A stretch of 44,678 nt of DNA from Spirosoma sp. (lineage in GTDB: Bacteria > Bacteroidota > Bacteroidia > Cytophagales > Spirosomataceae): the NCBI GenBank assembly GCA_014377625.1, contig JACMPG010000247.1:1-44678 (forward strand), read 5' to 3'. Below the pieces are notes generated by a model, which saw only the letters and a list, made by a program, of their open reading frames with translations, searched no databases and was not told where the DNA came from. Shown here in pieces: positions 8,801-16,788 of the stretch (position 1 is its first letter; the number at the start of each line of letters is the position of its first letter). Made by a program: the position numbers and the translations under genes.

Positions 8801-9049
8801 ATGCTTTTTCTGCTCGTACGCTGGCAGCCTTCTAAAGTAAACCAGCCGCCCTTTACCGTCAGCGACGGAATTGCCCTGTTCTGGGGTACCGTACGCGATT
8901 TTTTGAAGGGCTTCGCCGAACGTCTGCCTTACATTATTGTGGGCGTTCTGATCTATATCCTGTTCCTGATCCTGAGCAAACTACTCAAGAAAGGAATCAA
9001 TAACATTGCCCGACGATCCAATTCGATCAACGATACGCTGGCCAGTTGA
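8801..9049 (+). pseudogene. 3'-truncated second MscS-like channel (N-terminal fragment)
   Basis: 82 codons from an ATG at 8801. The segment RLPYIIVGVLIYILFLILSK followed by KGINNIARRSNSINDTLAS is the characteristic first membrane helix and amphipathic linker of short MscS channels, which normally continue with two more helices and the beta and alpha/beta domains. Here the frame ends immediately after NDTLAS and the sequence runs straight into the middle of a DUF4136 gene. Roughly the last 200 residues of the channel are missing. This is a deletion scar, so the fragment is probably non-functional. Confidence 0.7.
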
Positions 9050-9467
9050 CAGCAAACTCGATCCCGGTTTCTATTTCCTGAACGATCTGGAACTGAAGGA
9101 CCGGATTCGGACCTCGGTGGCTGATGAACTGGAAGGACGCGGCTACAAAATGGACCGGCAGTCGCCCGATTTGATGGTTAACTTCCGGGTATTTGATAAG
9201 CCTACCAAAATAGAAACCAACTCGGACTATGGAAATAGTTATTACGGGGCTGGTGAGATCGGTACTATTGATGGCATGAAGACGATTGACGTAGCCGCCG
9301 GGGCAATTGTTCTGAATATCGTGGATAAAAAAAGTGGTCAGGTTGTCTGGCGCGGACTGGCATCGGGTCTGACAAACGCCAATGGGTTTGACCGCGACAA
9401 AAACAAAATTAAGGAAGCGGTAAATCTGATGTTCAATAAGTACGAATACCGCGCCGACAAATACTAA
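9047..9467 (+). pseudogene. 5'-truncated DUF4136 lipoprotein (C-terminal fragment)
   Basis: The frame open from 9006 carries, from about position 9047, the C-terminal two thirds of a DUF4136 domain: NDLELKDRIRTSVADELEGR, then GYKMDRQSPDLMVNF, then IVLNIVDKKSGQVVWRGLAS and a final NLMFNKYEYRADKY. The family normally begins with a lipoprotein signal and a YxxF-x-W segment; both are absent, and the sequence before residue VDSKLDPG is the out-of-frame end of the MscS fragment. No good start codon or signal peptide exists, so export is not possible as it stands. Confidence 0.7.
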
Positions 9468-9481
9468 GTCAGTCGGTGAAG

Positions 9482-9530
9482 CACACAAAAGGGCCATCTG
9501 TCAAATATAGATAGATGGCCTTTGTGTGTG
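9482..9530. terminator. Bidirectional hairpin terminator between convergent genes
   Basis: The stem GGCCATCT (9492-9499) pairs with AGATGGCC (9513-9520) and is flanked by an A-rich run on the left and T/G-rich sequence on the right, extending the pairing (CACACAAAA against TTTGTGTGTG). It lies between the end of the DUF4136 remnant and the end of the PAP2 gene, where a bidirectional terminator is expected. Confidence 0.65.
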
Positions 9531-9541
9531 AAGGGTCAGTT

Positions 9542-10114
9542 TTAGATAGGTTTTTGTTGAGATCGCCGGGTTAGTCTCTCATACCCGGTAACACACAGCC
9601 AGGCAGTCAGGACACCGATACCCGCTCCGGTGAGTACGTCGAGCGGGTAGTGGGCACCCACGTAGATGCGACTGTACGAAACAATGGCGGCCCACAAAAA
9701 TACCCAGCGCACAACAGGATACTGCCGTCCCAGCAATAACCAAAGCCCCGTGGCCAGCGCGAACGTATTGGCCGCGTGCGACGAGGCAAAGCCGTATAGA
9801 CCCCCACATTCCAGCACCGGATGAATCAGCTTTTGCAGGCCCGGCGTGTGGCAGGGACGCAGTCGGTGGGTGAGAGGTTTGAGCAGAGCCGACGTCGTTT
9901 GGTCGCTGATGGCCACAGAAACGGCCAGTGTCAGTACTATGCCGATGGCCTGTTTCCGGTAGCGAAACGCCAGCCAGCCAATGAGCAGGGCATAAAATGG
10001 AATCCAGACGTCCCGCCCCGTAATGAGCACCATAGCCGGATCAAGCCAGGGCGCGTACAGGCCGTTGAGCCACAGAAACAGATCGGTATCGAGTTGATTG
10101 ATAGTCTCACGCAT
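9542..10114 (-). CDS. PAP2 superfamily membrane phosphatase
   Basis: A 190-residue protein with about five to six membrane segments. All three PAP2 signature motifs are present: KPLTHRLRP (motif 1), GFASSHAANTF (motif 2, catalytic histidine in SSHA) and SRIYVGAHYPLDVLTG (motif 3, second histidine and aspartate). Members dephosphorylate lipid phosphates such as undecaprenyl diphosphate or phosphatidate on the periplasmic face. Its ATG overlaps the TAA of the upstream isomerase-like gene by one base (TAATG), so the two are probably translationally coupled. The exact lipid substrate is not visible. Confidence 0.88.
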   Translation of the reverse strand: MRETINQLDTDLFLWLNGLYAPWLDPAMVLITGRDVWIPFYALLIGWLAFRYRKQAIGIVLTLAVSVAISDQTTSALLKPLTHRLRPCHTPGLQKLIHPVLECGGLYGFASSHAANTFALATGLWLLLGRQYPVVRWVFLWAAIVSYSRIYVGAHYPLDVLTGAGIGVLTAWLCVTGYERLTRRSQQKPI

Positions 10115-11043
10115 TACAACACCAGAAACTGACTGAGGTAGTTGCGGGCGGTCAGGATGGCCGTTTTAACGTCTGCCGGGCTGCCCTCATACGCTTTATC
10201 CTCGACCTCGATGCAGACCGGACCCCGGTAGTGAACGTCGGTGAGGGCCGCGAAGAAATTGCGCCAGCGCACGTCGCCAAGGCCGGGCAGCTTGGGCGAA
10301 TGGTACGCCAGCGGATTGGCCATGATGCCCACCCGGTCAAGTTTGTCGCGGTAGAGCTTCACGTCTTTGAGGTGGATGTGGTGCAGCCGGTCGCGGTAGT
10401 CGTATATGGGTCTTACCTCATCCATCATCTGCCAGATCATATGGCTGGGGTCGTAATTGAGGCCCAGAATAGGCGAGGGGATAATCTCGAACATGCGGTC
10501 CCAGACGGCGGGGGTGGTGGCGAGGTTTTTGCCGCCCGGCCACTCGTCGTCGGTGAACCACATCGGGCAGTTTTCGATGCCGATCTTCACGTTACATTCT
10601 TCGGCCACCTTCACAATGCCGGGCCAGTGTTCGGCAAAGAGTTTCAAGTTGTCGGCCATGCTCAGGGTGGGGTTGCGGCCAATAAACGTCGTTATCGCAG
10701 GAACCCCCAGCCGGGCAGCCGCCCGGATAATTTTCTTTAGATGCTCACGGTAAAACTCCGCTTTCTCCGGGTCCGGGTCGAGCGGATTGGGATAATAGCC
10801 GAGAGCCGAGATTGATACGCCGTACTGCCGGGTCAGGTCGTGAATCTGGCTGACGTTCAGGTTGTCTACGTCGATGTGCGTAACGCCCGCATACCGGCGG
10901 GTGTCACGGTCCGGCGTTCCGGCGTTGCTGGTGGGCCAGCACATGACTTCTACGCAGGTGAATTTATTCTCCGACGCAAATTTGAGAACGCTGTTCAAAT
11001 CATAATCGGCCAGAATTGCCGATACAAAGCCGAGGTTGAGCAT
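10114..11043 (-). CDS. Sugar phosphate isomerase/epimerase (xylose isomerase-like TIM barrel)
   Basis: 309 residues from the ATG at 11043 (MLNLGFVSAILADYDL); the frame extends upstream, but only through one arm of an inverted repeat, so that part is not taken as coding. It has the AP-endonuclease-2/xylose-isomerase TIM-barrel pattern with metal-binding acid and histidine residues at strand ends: IGIENCPMWF, LNYDPSHMIWQ, HHIHLKDVKLY and VCIEVEDKAYEG. Family members isomerise or epimerise sugars and inositols in the cytosol. The W- and D-rich IENCPMWFTDDEWPGG loop is typical of the Bacteroidota subgroup of unknown specificity. One-base overlap with the PAP2 start suggests co-expression. Confidence 0.85.
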   Translation of the reverse strand: MLNLGFVSAILADYDLNSVLKFASENKFTCVEVMCWPTSNAGTPDRDTRRYAGVTHIDVDNLNVSQIHDLTRQYGVSISALGYYPNPLDPDPEKAEFYREHLKKIIRAAARLGVPAITTFIGRNPTLSMADNLKLFAEHWPGIVKVAEECNVKIGIENCPMWFTDDEWPGGKNLATTPAVWDRMFEIIPSPILGLNYDPSHMIWQMMDEVRPIYDYRDRLHHIHLKDVKLYRDKLDRVGIMANPLAYHSPKLPGLGDVRWRNFFAALTDVHYRGPVCIEVEDKAYEGSPADVKTAILTARNYLSQFLVL

Positions 11044-11047
11044 AGTA

Positions 11048-11150
11048 TTTTGTCCTGCTGACGAAGGAAGCATCTCCGTCGGATTACTGATACGATAATG
11101 ATGAAATTCCAGGCCACAACGAAGATGCTTCCTTCGTCAGCAGGACAAAA
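11048..11150. repeat. Perfect 28-bp inverted repeat with 47-bp spacer
   Basis: Arms 11048-11075 and 11123-11150 are exact reverse complements over 28 bases; the core of the right arm reads GATGCTTCCTTCGTCAGCAG. The right arm ends one base before the trpS stop codon and the left arm begins four bases before the isomerase start, so the element fills the whole intercistronic gap. There is no U-tract on the minus strand, so it is not a standard terminator. It looks like an interspersed palindromic (REP/MITE-type) element; I recall similar CTGACGAAGGAAGCATCT sequences from other Cytophagales genomes but could not check. Confidence 0.85.
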
Positions 11151-11151
11151 A

Positions 11152-12129
11152 TCATTTGAACCCCAGTACCTGCCGTACCCGGTCGATGGTTTGACGGGCC
11201 ACGGCGCGGGCTTTTTCTTCGCCCGCCCGGAGTTCGGCTTCCAGCGCGTCGGGGTGTTCGGTCATAAAATAATTAAATCGTTCGCGTTCGGTGGCGTAGT
11301 TGTCCCGGAGGAGTTCAAAAAGTTCTTTCTTGGCTGATCCGTAGCCGTAGCCACCCGCTTCGTAACGGCCGCGCAGCGTCCGTATCTGCTCGTCCGACGC
11401 CACCAGCGAATACAATTGAAATGTACTATCAGTATCCGGGTTTTTCGGTTCTTCGAGCGGGGTCGAGTCCGATTTTATCTTTTTAACAACCTTGTACAGT
11501 TCATTTTCGGGTAAAAAGATGTCGATGTAATTATTGTACGACTTGCTCATTTTCTGCCCGTCCAGTCCCGGAATGGTCATAACCCGCTCGTCGATGCGGG
11601 CTTCGGGGATGGTCAGAATTTCGCCGTACTGCCGGTTGAAGGCCGAGGCTACGTCGCGGGTGATTTCGAGATTCTGCCGCTGATCTTTCCCCACCGGAAC
11701 GATATTCGCGTTGTATAAAACGATGTCTGCCGCCTGCAAAATGGGGTAGACAAACAGCCCGCTGTTCACGGAGCTAACCGCCATCTTTTCGGTTTTTTCC
11801 TTGAAGGCCGTGGCGTTTTGCAGCATGGGCATGGGCGTGAAGCACTCCAGATACCAGGCCAGTTCGGTGTGCTCGGCCACCCGCGACTGCCGCCAGAAGG
11901 TGTTCCGCTCCGTATCCAGCCCGAACGCCAGCCACGCTGCCGCTACCGCCCGTGTAAACTCCCGGCGCGTTTCGCCGTCGCGCAGCGAGGTCAGCGAATG
12001 CAGGTCGGCGATAAAGAAAAACGAATCGTTGCCGGGCTGTACCGACAGGTCGATGGCGGGTTTGATGGCCCCCAGAATATTGCCCAGATGCGGACGCCCG
12101 CTGGACTGAATACCGGTTAAAATTCTCAT
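11152..12129 (-). CDS. trpS: Tryptophan--tRNA ligase
   Basis: A 325-residue class I aminoacyl-tRNA synthetase of normal length. It starts MRILTGIQSSGRPHLGN, with the HIGH-equivalent PHLGN at residues 13-17, and has KMSKS at 193-197. Specificity pointers for tryptophan include the family segments FIADLHSLTS, VYPILQAADIVLYN and VPVGKDQRQNLE. It charges tRNA-Trp in the cytosol. It is the second gene of a minus-strand run after maeB, separated from it by a 116-base gap filled by a palindromic 8-mer array, so shared transcription is possible but not certain. Confidence 0.97.
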   Translation of the reverse strand: MRILTGIQSSGRPHLGNILGAIKPAIDLSVQPGNDSFFFIADLHSLTSLRDGETRREFTRAVAAAWLAFGLDTERNTFWRQSRVAEHTELAWYLECFTPMPMLQNATAFKEKTEKMAVSSVNSGLFVYPILQAADIVLYNANIVPVGKDQRQNLEITRDVASAFNRQYGEILTIPEARIDERVMTIPGLDGQKMSKSYNNYIDIFLPENELYKVVKKIKSDSTPLEEPKNPDTDSTFQLYSLVASDEQIRTLRGRYEAGGYGYGSAKKELFELLRDNYATERERFNYFMTEHPDALEAELRAGEEKARAVARQTIDRVRQVLGFK

Positions 12130-12132
12130 TAT

Positions 12133-12245
12133 TAAGTTGTAAAGTCGTAGAGTTGTAAAGTTATAAAGTTATAAAGTTGCGTCCCGATCCGTTGACGCGC
12201 CAGCCAACTATATAACTCCATGACTTTACAACTTTACAACTCTTT
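12133..12245. repeat. Inverted array of 8-mers (TTRTARAG), copy 1
   Basis: The left half, 12137-12176, is five consecutive 8-mers (TTGTAAAG, TCGTAGAG, TTGTAAAG, TTATAAAG, TTATAAAG) followed by TTG. The right half, read on the opposite strand, is again 8-periodic: TTGTAAAG, TTGTAAAG, TCATGGAG, TTATATAG, TTG. The two halves face each other across a GC-richer centre (CGATCCGTTGACGCG). The array fills the maeB-trpS gap, starting four bases after the maeB stop. A second copy is at 40986-41120. Confidence 0.75.
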
Positions 12246-14513
12246 TTATTTCCCCTGTGCTTCGACCACCGCGATGGCGACCATGTTCACGATTTCGCGC
12301 TCCGACGAGCCAAGTTGCAGGACGTATACGGGTTTGCGGATGCCGAGCAGAATCGGGCCGATGGTGTCGAAGCCCGCAGCTTCGGCCATGAGGTTGTAGG
12401 CAATATTGGCCGCCGACAGGTTCGGGAAAATCAGCGTATTGGCCCCCTCGCCAACGAGTTTGCTGAACGGATGGTTTTGTTCGAGCAGTTCGGTGTTGAA
12501 GGCTAAGTGCGCCTGAATTTCGCCATCCACGACCATGTCGGGGTGTTTACGCTGTAAAATCTCGACTGCCCGGTTCATCTTCTCGGCATCGTCGCCTTTG
12601 GCACTGCCGAAGTTGGCGTACGTAACCAGGGCAATGCGGGGCTTTATGTTGAACCGCTCAACGGTTTTGGCGGTCATCTCGGTAATCTCCACGATCTCAT
12701 CGGCGGTGGGGTTGAAATTGACCGTGGTGTCGGAGAAGAACAGCGGGCCGCGCTTGGTCAGCAGGATGTACATACCTGCCACCCGTTGTACGCCCGGCTC
12801 CTTGCCAATGATTTGCAGGGCGGGCCGGATCGTTTCGGGATATGAGCTGGTCAGGCCCGAAATCAGGGCATCGGCTTCGCCCGTTTCCACCATCATCGCG
12901 CCGAAATAATTGCGGTAATACATCAGTTTCCGCGCTTCGGTAGCGTTCACGCCCTTGCGCTTGCGCTTGTCGAAGTACAGTCCGGCAAATTTGGTAATCA
13001 GGGCATCCTGCTCTTTGGCGCGGGGGTCGATGATCGGAATCTGGCCGAGGTCAAGGTTATTATCGCGGATGATTCTCTGGATTTTAGCCGTTTCGCCGAG
13101 CAGAATGGGGTGGGCAATGCCTTCGTCGCGCACTTGCTGGGCGGCTTTCAGGACTTTCAGGTTTTCGGCATCGGCAAAAACAACGCGCTTGGGGCTGCTC
13201 TTCGCCTTATTGAGAATCACCCGCGAAATCTGATTGTCGTGGCCCAGCCGCCGGGCCAGTTGCATTTCGTAGGCGTCCCAATCCTGAATCGGCATCCGCG
13301 CCACGCCCGACTCCATAGCCGCCCGTGCCACTGCCGGGGCTACCGTAGCCAGCAGACGCGGATCAACGGGTTTGGGCAGGATATACGTCCGGCCAAACAG
13401 GATGTTATCCTGCCCGTAGGCCAGATTCACAATGTCGGGAACGGGTTTTTTAGCAAGGTCGGCCAGGGCGTAGGTAGCCGCCAGTTTCATGGCTTCGTTG
13501 ATCTCCGTAGCCCGCACGTCGAGGGCACCCCGAAAAATGTAGGGAAAGCCCAGTACGTTGTTCACCTGATTGGGGTAGTCTGAGCGGCCCGTAGCCATGA
13601 TGAGGTCGGGGCGCGCGGCCATGGCGTCTTCGTAGCTGATTTCGGGCGTCGGGTTGGCCATCGCGAAAACAATCGCATCAGCTGCCATCGACCGGATCAT
13701 GTCGGCGTCTACAATGTTGCCCCGCGAAAGACCCACCATGACATCGGCGTTTATAAACGCTTCGGCAATGGATGCAATGGCGCGATTAGTGGCAAACGGG
13801 CGGGTAATGTCGTTGAGATCGGTGCGGTCGGCAGTGAGGCAGCCGTTTACGTCGAACATCACGATGTTTTCGTAGGCTGCGCCGAGGGCTACGTACTGCC
13901 GGGCGCACGAGATAGCGGCTGCGCCGGCTCCCAGAATAACGAACCGGGTCGTTTCTATTTTCTTGCCGACCAGCACCAGCGCGTTGAGAAGGGCGGCACC
14001 GCTTACAATGGCCGTACCGTGCTGATCGTCGTGCATGACCGGTATGTTGAGTTCGGCACGCAGCCGGGTTTCGATCTCAAAGCATTCGGGAGATTTGATG
14101 TCTTCCAGATTGACCCCGCCGAAGGTCGGCTCCAGAATCTTTACCGTCCTGACAAACTCGTCGGCGTTGTGGGTGTCGAGTTCAATATCGAATACGTCGA
14201 TGTCGGCGTATATTTTGAACAGCAGCCCTTTGCCTTCCATGACGGGTTTGCTGGCTATGGCGCCAATATCGCCCAGGCCCAAAACGGCAGTACCGTTGCT
14301 GATAACGCCCACCAGATTACCCTTGGCGGTGTATTTGTAGGCATCGTCGGGGTTGGCTTCAATGGCCAGACACGGCTCGGCCACGCCCGGCGAATACGCC
14401 AGCGAGAGGTCGCGCTGCGTACTGTATTCTTTGGTCGGCACCACTTCGAGTTTACCGGGACGCCCTTTGGCGTGGTATTCGAGGGCGTCTTCGCGCCGTA
14501 TTTTCTGTTGCAT
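12246..14513 (-). CDS. maeB: NADP-dependent malic enzyme with phosphotransacetylase-like C-terminal domain
   Basis: 755 residues from the ATG at 14513 (MQQKIRREDALEYH); the 23-codon upstream extension is not conserved-looking. The N-terminal malic domain has SLAYSPGVAEPC and GNLVGVISNGTAVLGLGDIG, followed by DDQHGTAIVSGAALLNAL. The Rossmann NAD(P) domain has VILGAGAAAISCARQY. From about residue 430 a phosphate acetyl/butyryltransferase-like domain continues to the end; in MaeB proteins this domain is regulatory rather than catalytic. The enzyme oxidatively decarboxylates malate to pyruvate, supplying NADPH and feeding gluconeogenesis or lipid synthesis. Full length for the family. Confidence 0.95.
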   Translation of the reverse strand: MQQKIRREDALEYHAKGRPGKLEVVPTKEYSTQRDLSLAYSPGVAEPCLAIEANPDDAYKYTAKGNLVGVISNGTAVLGLGDIGAIASKPVMEGKGLLFKIYADIDVFDIELDTHNADEFVRTVKILEPTFGGVNLEDIKSPECFEIETRLRAELNIPVMHDDQHGTAIVSGAALLNALVLVGKKIETTRFVILGAGAAAISCARQYVALGAAYENIVMFDVNGCLTADRTDLNDITRPFATNRAIASIAEAFINADVMVGLSRGNIVDADMIRSMAADAIVFAMANPTPEISYEDAMAARPDLIMATGRSDYPNQVNNVLGFPYIFRGALDVRATEINEAMKLAATYALADLAKKPVPDIVNLAYGQDNILFGRTYILPKPVDPRLLATVAPAVARAAMESGVARMPIQDWDAYEMQLARRLGHDNQISRVILNKAKSSPKRVVFADAENLKVLKAAQQVRDEGIAHPILLGETAKIQRIIRDNNLDLGQIPIIDPRAKEQDALITKFAGLYFDKRKRKGVNATEARKLMYYRNYFGAMMVETGEADALISGLTSSYPETIRPALQIIGKEPGVQRVAGMYILLTKRGPLFFSDTTVNFNPTADEIVEITEMTAKTVERFNIKPRIALVTYANFGSAKGDDAEKMNRAVEILQRKHPDMVVDGEIQAHLAFNTELLEQNHPFSKLVGEGANTLIFPNLSAANIAYNLMAEAAGFDTIGPILLGIRKPVYVLQLGSSEREIVNMVAIAVVEAQGK

Positions 14514-14624
14514 ACGATTCAGTTTGCAGGTGGTTTTGTTGTGCGAGTCAGGACCGCGAAGGTACGGAAACGGGCCATGCAACCGAAATCCAACAACCGA
14601 AAGGCAGAGTATCTTTCCTGATGC

Positions 14625-15422
14625 TCACTTGCCCAGCCACTCTTTGAAGTCGGTCATGCGGTCGCCACTGACGAAAACCTGGGCGGCATTCCGTTCGGGG
14701 CGGGGGCGGGGCAGCAGGTCGAGTTTGAGCTTGCCCGCCGAAAACTGGTGGATGGTCTGGATGGCGGGTAGTGATACCAGAAACTGACGGCTGATTCGGA
14801 AAAACCGGCGTGGGTCCAGCAGTTGCGCCAGCTTTTCCAGACTATAATCTACGGGCAGGGTCAGGTTGTCCTGCGTGACCAGAAAAACGATACGTTCTTC
14901 GAGGTAAAAATACGCAATGTCGGCGGTGTCGATGCTGCGGATTTTGGTACCCACCGTAATCATAAACCGGTCTTTGTAGGTAGTTTGCCGGGCTGGGCCA
15001 AGTAGTTGCAACAGCGTGTCGAGGTCGGGATTTCGGGCGGGGGTGCCGGAGCCAAACTGTTCTTTCAGGGCTTTGAATTTATCAATAGCGGCCACTAACT
15101 CGCTGTAGTTGATGGGTTTGAGCAGGTAGTCGATGCTGTTAACCTTAAACGCCTGCACCATGTACTCGTCGTAGGCGGTCGTGAAAATGACGGGCGTTTG
15201 CAGGTGGGTCTGCTCAAAAATACGGAAACCGATATCGTCTTCGAGATGAATATCCATGAATATCAGGTCGAGGGCGGGGGCGTCTGGTTGTGAAAGCCAG
15301 ACCACCGTATCGGCTACCGATGGCAGTTGCGCCAGCACCCGAATGGCCGGATCGTATTTCGCCAGCATGCCTTCCAGCCGCTTCGCTGTCAGGCTTTCAT
15401 CTTCAATAATCAGGACGTTCAT
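14625..15422 (-). CDS. LytTR family response regulator
   Basis: A 265-residue protein with an N-terminal receiver domain (MNVLIIEDESLTAKRLEGML; acidic pair E7/D8, phospho-acceptor aspartate in LIFMDIHLEDD, switch threonine in VIFTTAYDEYM, lysine in YLLKPINY). A linker leads to a C-terminal LytTR DNA-binding domain (DRFMITVGTKIRSIDTADIA, then RRFFRISRQFLVSLPAIQ). It would be phosphorylated by the histidine kinase encoded immediately upstream and bind direct repeats at target promoters. The two genes are separated by 103 bases that contain a 16-bp inverted repeat. Confidence 0.93.
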   Translation of the reverse strand: MNVLIIEDESLTAKRLEGMLAKYDPAIRVLAQLPSVADTVVWLSQPDAPALDLIFMDIHLEDDIGFRIFEQTHLQTPVIFTTAYDEYMVQAFKVNSIDYLLKPINYSELVAAIDKFKALKEQFGSGTPARNPDLDTLLQLLGPARQTTYKDRFMITVGTKIRSIDTADIAYFYLEERIVFLVTQDNLTLPVDYSLEKLAQLLDPRRFFRISRQFLVSLPAIQTIHQFSAGKLKLDLLPRPRPERNAAQVFVSGDRMTDFKEWLGK

Positions 15423-15447
15423 CTTTTTTAATGAGTGAATGGTTGAG

Positions 15448-15518
15448 TTTTGACTGATAGAATATACTTGCGTAAGCCCCGCTTCGGCGTCCCGATTCTA
15501 CCATTCTATCAGTCAAAA
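15448..15518. repeat. 16-bp perfect inverted repeat in the kinase-regulator gap
   Basis: Arms TTTTGACTGATAGAAT (15448-15463) and ATTCTATCAGTCAAAA (15503-15518) are exact reverse complements with a 39-base spacer. It occupies most of the intercistronic gap between the sensor kinase and the LytTR regulator. It could form a long hairpin in the shared mRNA, be a regulator binding site, or be another interspersed palindromic element. Confidence 0.7.
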
Positions 15519-15525
15519 TTCATAA

Positions 15526-16662
15526 TTAGATGAGGGGTATTTTTACTACGAAACTCTCCTCCCTTTCCTGCACGTGAACGGGGGAGTCTGTGAGCAGGGC
15601 GTAGCGATTGATGATGTTTTGTAGTCCCAGGCCGGTCGAGGTTTCGGACTGGGGGCGCAGTTGCCGGTTATTCTGAACGACGAGACAGTCACCGGCCACG
15701 AAAATATGCACCTGCAACGGCTCTTTGGCCGACATCCGGTTGTGCTTTACTGCATTCTCGACCAGTAATTGCAGGGTGAGCGGGGCAATGCTACGGCGTT
15801 GCTGCACGTCTTCCGGTACGTCAATCACGACGTCGAATTTATTCTCGAAGCGGATGTTGAGTAGAAACCGGTACGCCTGGATAAAGGCCAGTTCAGTTTT
15901 GAGCGGCACCCGTTCGTTATCTTTCTGCTCCAGAATGTACCGGTATGCTTTTGATAACTGGTCGATAAACCGCTCTGATAGTTCGGCGTCGGCATACACC
16001 AGCGACGACAGGATGCTCAGGCTGTTGAACAGAAAATGGGGATTGACCTGACTCTTGAGCGCGGCAAACTGCGCCTGAAGTGCTTCTTTTTCGAGCCGTT
16101 CGGCGCGTAGCTGCACGTCTTCGAGCCGGCGGTTGGTTCGGCGGTTGGCAGCCAGATAAAATGCCGATAGCAGGGCCATGACGGTCAGGCCATTGTTGAC
16201 CCGCGCCCGCTGTTCGCGGCTATACTGACGCACCACGGGCAAATCCAGCGCGGCAGCGCGGGGTGGGGGGGTGACCCGAAACGCCGGGAATTGCTCCTCT
16301 ATCATCCCGTTTACCGACCGCGCAATAGTATAAAACCCGAAATTAAACCCCATTGCTATGATGCTGGCAATCAAGAGGGTAGCCAACTGATCCGGTATTC
16401 TAAACTCAAGCAGAAAGCCGTCGCCAAACCAGCGAAACAGGCGTCGCTGAATCCACTCGGTAATGCTGATCCACAGAAAAAAGAACAGCAGCGACAGGAC
16501 AATTTCGAGGACAAAAAACGGAATCCGCGTAGCCCGGAACGCCCAGGCCGGACTGCTGATATTAACGTAGAGCCGGATGGGCCAATAGACCACAAAAACG
16601 CTCACGGCAAGCTGCCACTTCTGGCGGCCGGTCAGGCGGTACAGGCTCAGGTCTGGTGTCAT
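15526..16662 (-). CDS. LytS/YehU-type sensor histidine kinase
   Basis: A 378-residue protein with four hydrophobic segments in the first half (for example LAVSVFVVYWPIRLY, VLEIVLSLLFFFLW, LLIASIIAMGFNFGFYTI and VMALLSAFYLAANRR). A coiled-coil helix with the phospho-acceptor signature QVNPHFLFNSLS (His_kinase family) follows, and then a HATPase domain with LLVENAVKHN (N box) and GLGLQNIINRYALL (G box). It acts at the inner membrane and should phosphorylate the LytTR regulator encoded downstream. The sensed signal is unknown; no large periplasmic domain is present, only a loop of about 60 residues. Confidence 0.92.
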   Translation of the reverse strand: MTPDLSLYRLTGRQKWQLAVSVFVVYWPIRLYVNISSPAWAFRATRIPFFVLEIVLSLLFFFLWISITEWIQRRLFRWFGDGFLLEFRIPDQLATLLIASIIAMGFNFGFYTIARSVNGMIEEQFPAFRVTPPPRAAALDLPVVRQYSREQRARVNNGLTVMALLSAFYLAANRRTNRRLEDVQLRAERLEKEALQAQFAALKSQVNPHFLFNSLSILSSLVYADAELSERFIDQLSKAYRYILEQKDNERVPLKTELAFIQAYRFLLNIRFENKFDVVIDVPEDVQQRRSIAPLTLQLLVENAVKHNRMSAKEPLQVHIFVAGDCLVVQNNRQLRPQSETSTGLGLQNIINRYALLTDSPVHVQEREESFVVKIPLI

Positions 16663-16751
16663 GACGTAAAGCTACGTGAGTCCGGTAATTCGCAAAAAAA
16701 TAAACCCATTGAATGCCGGTTTTGTAGGAGCGAATGCCCCGTTTAGACGTT

Positions 16752-16759
16752 TATATTTG
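16752..16759 (+). promoter_or_regulatory. Bacteroidota -7 box for the SdiA-regulated-type lipoprotein gene
   Basis: TATATTTG fits the TAnnTTTG consensus and lies 29 bases before the ATG at 16789. A TTTG at 16721-16724 is 27 bases upstream, longer than the usual 19-21, so the -33 element is not well supported. Confidence 0.4.
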
Positions 16760-16788
16760 CCTGTTTACCGAATTGAAAACCGTTGTTT

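Noticed and set aside
11048-11150. The 28-bp inverted repeat as a trpS terminator
   Set aside because: On the minus strand the stem is not followed by a T-run and the spacer is 47 bases, so a standard intrinsic terminator is unlikely.
14019-14621. 200-codon plus-strand frame opposite maeB
   Set aside because: maeB is unmistakable on the other strand; this is a shadow frame.
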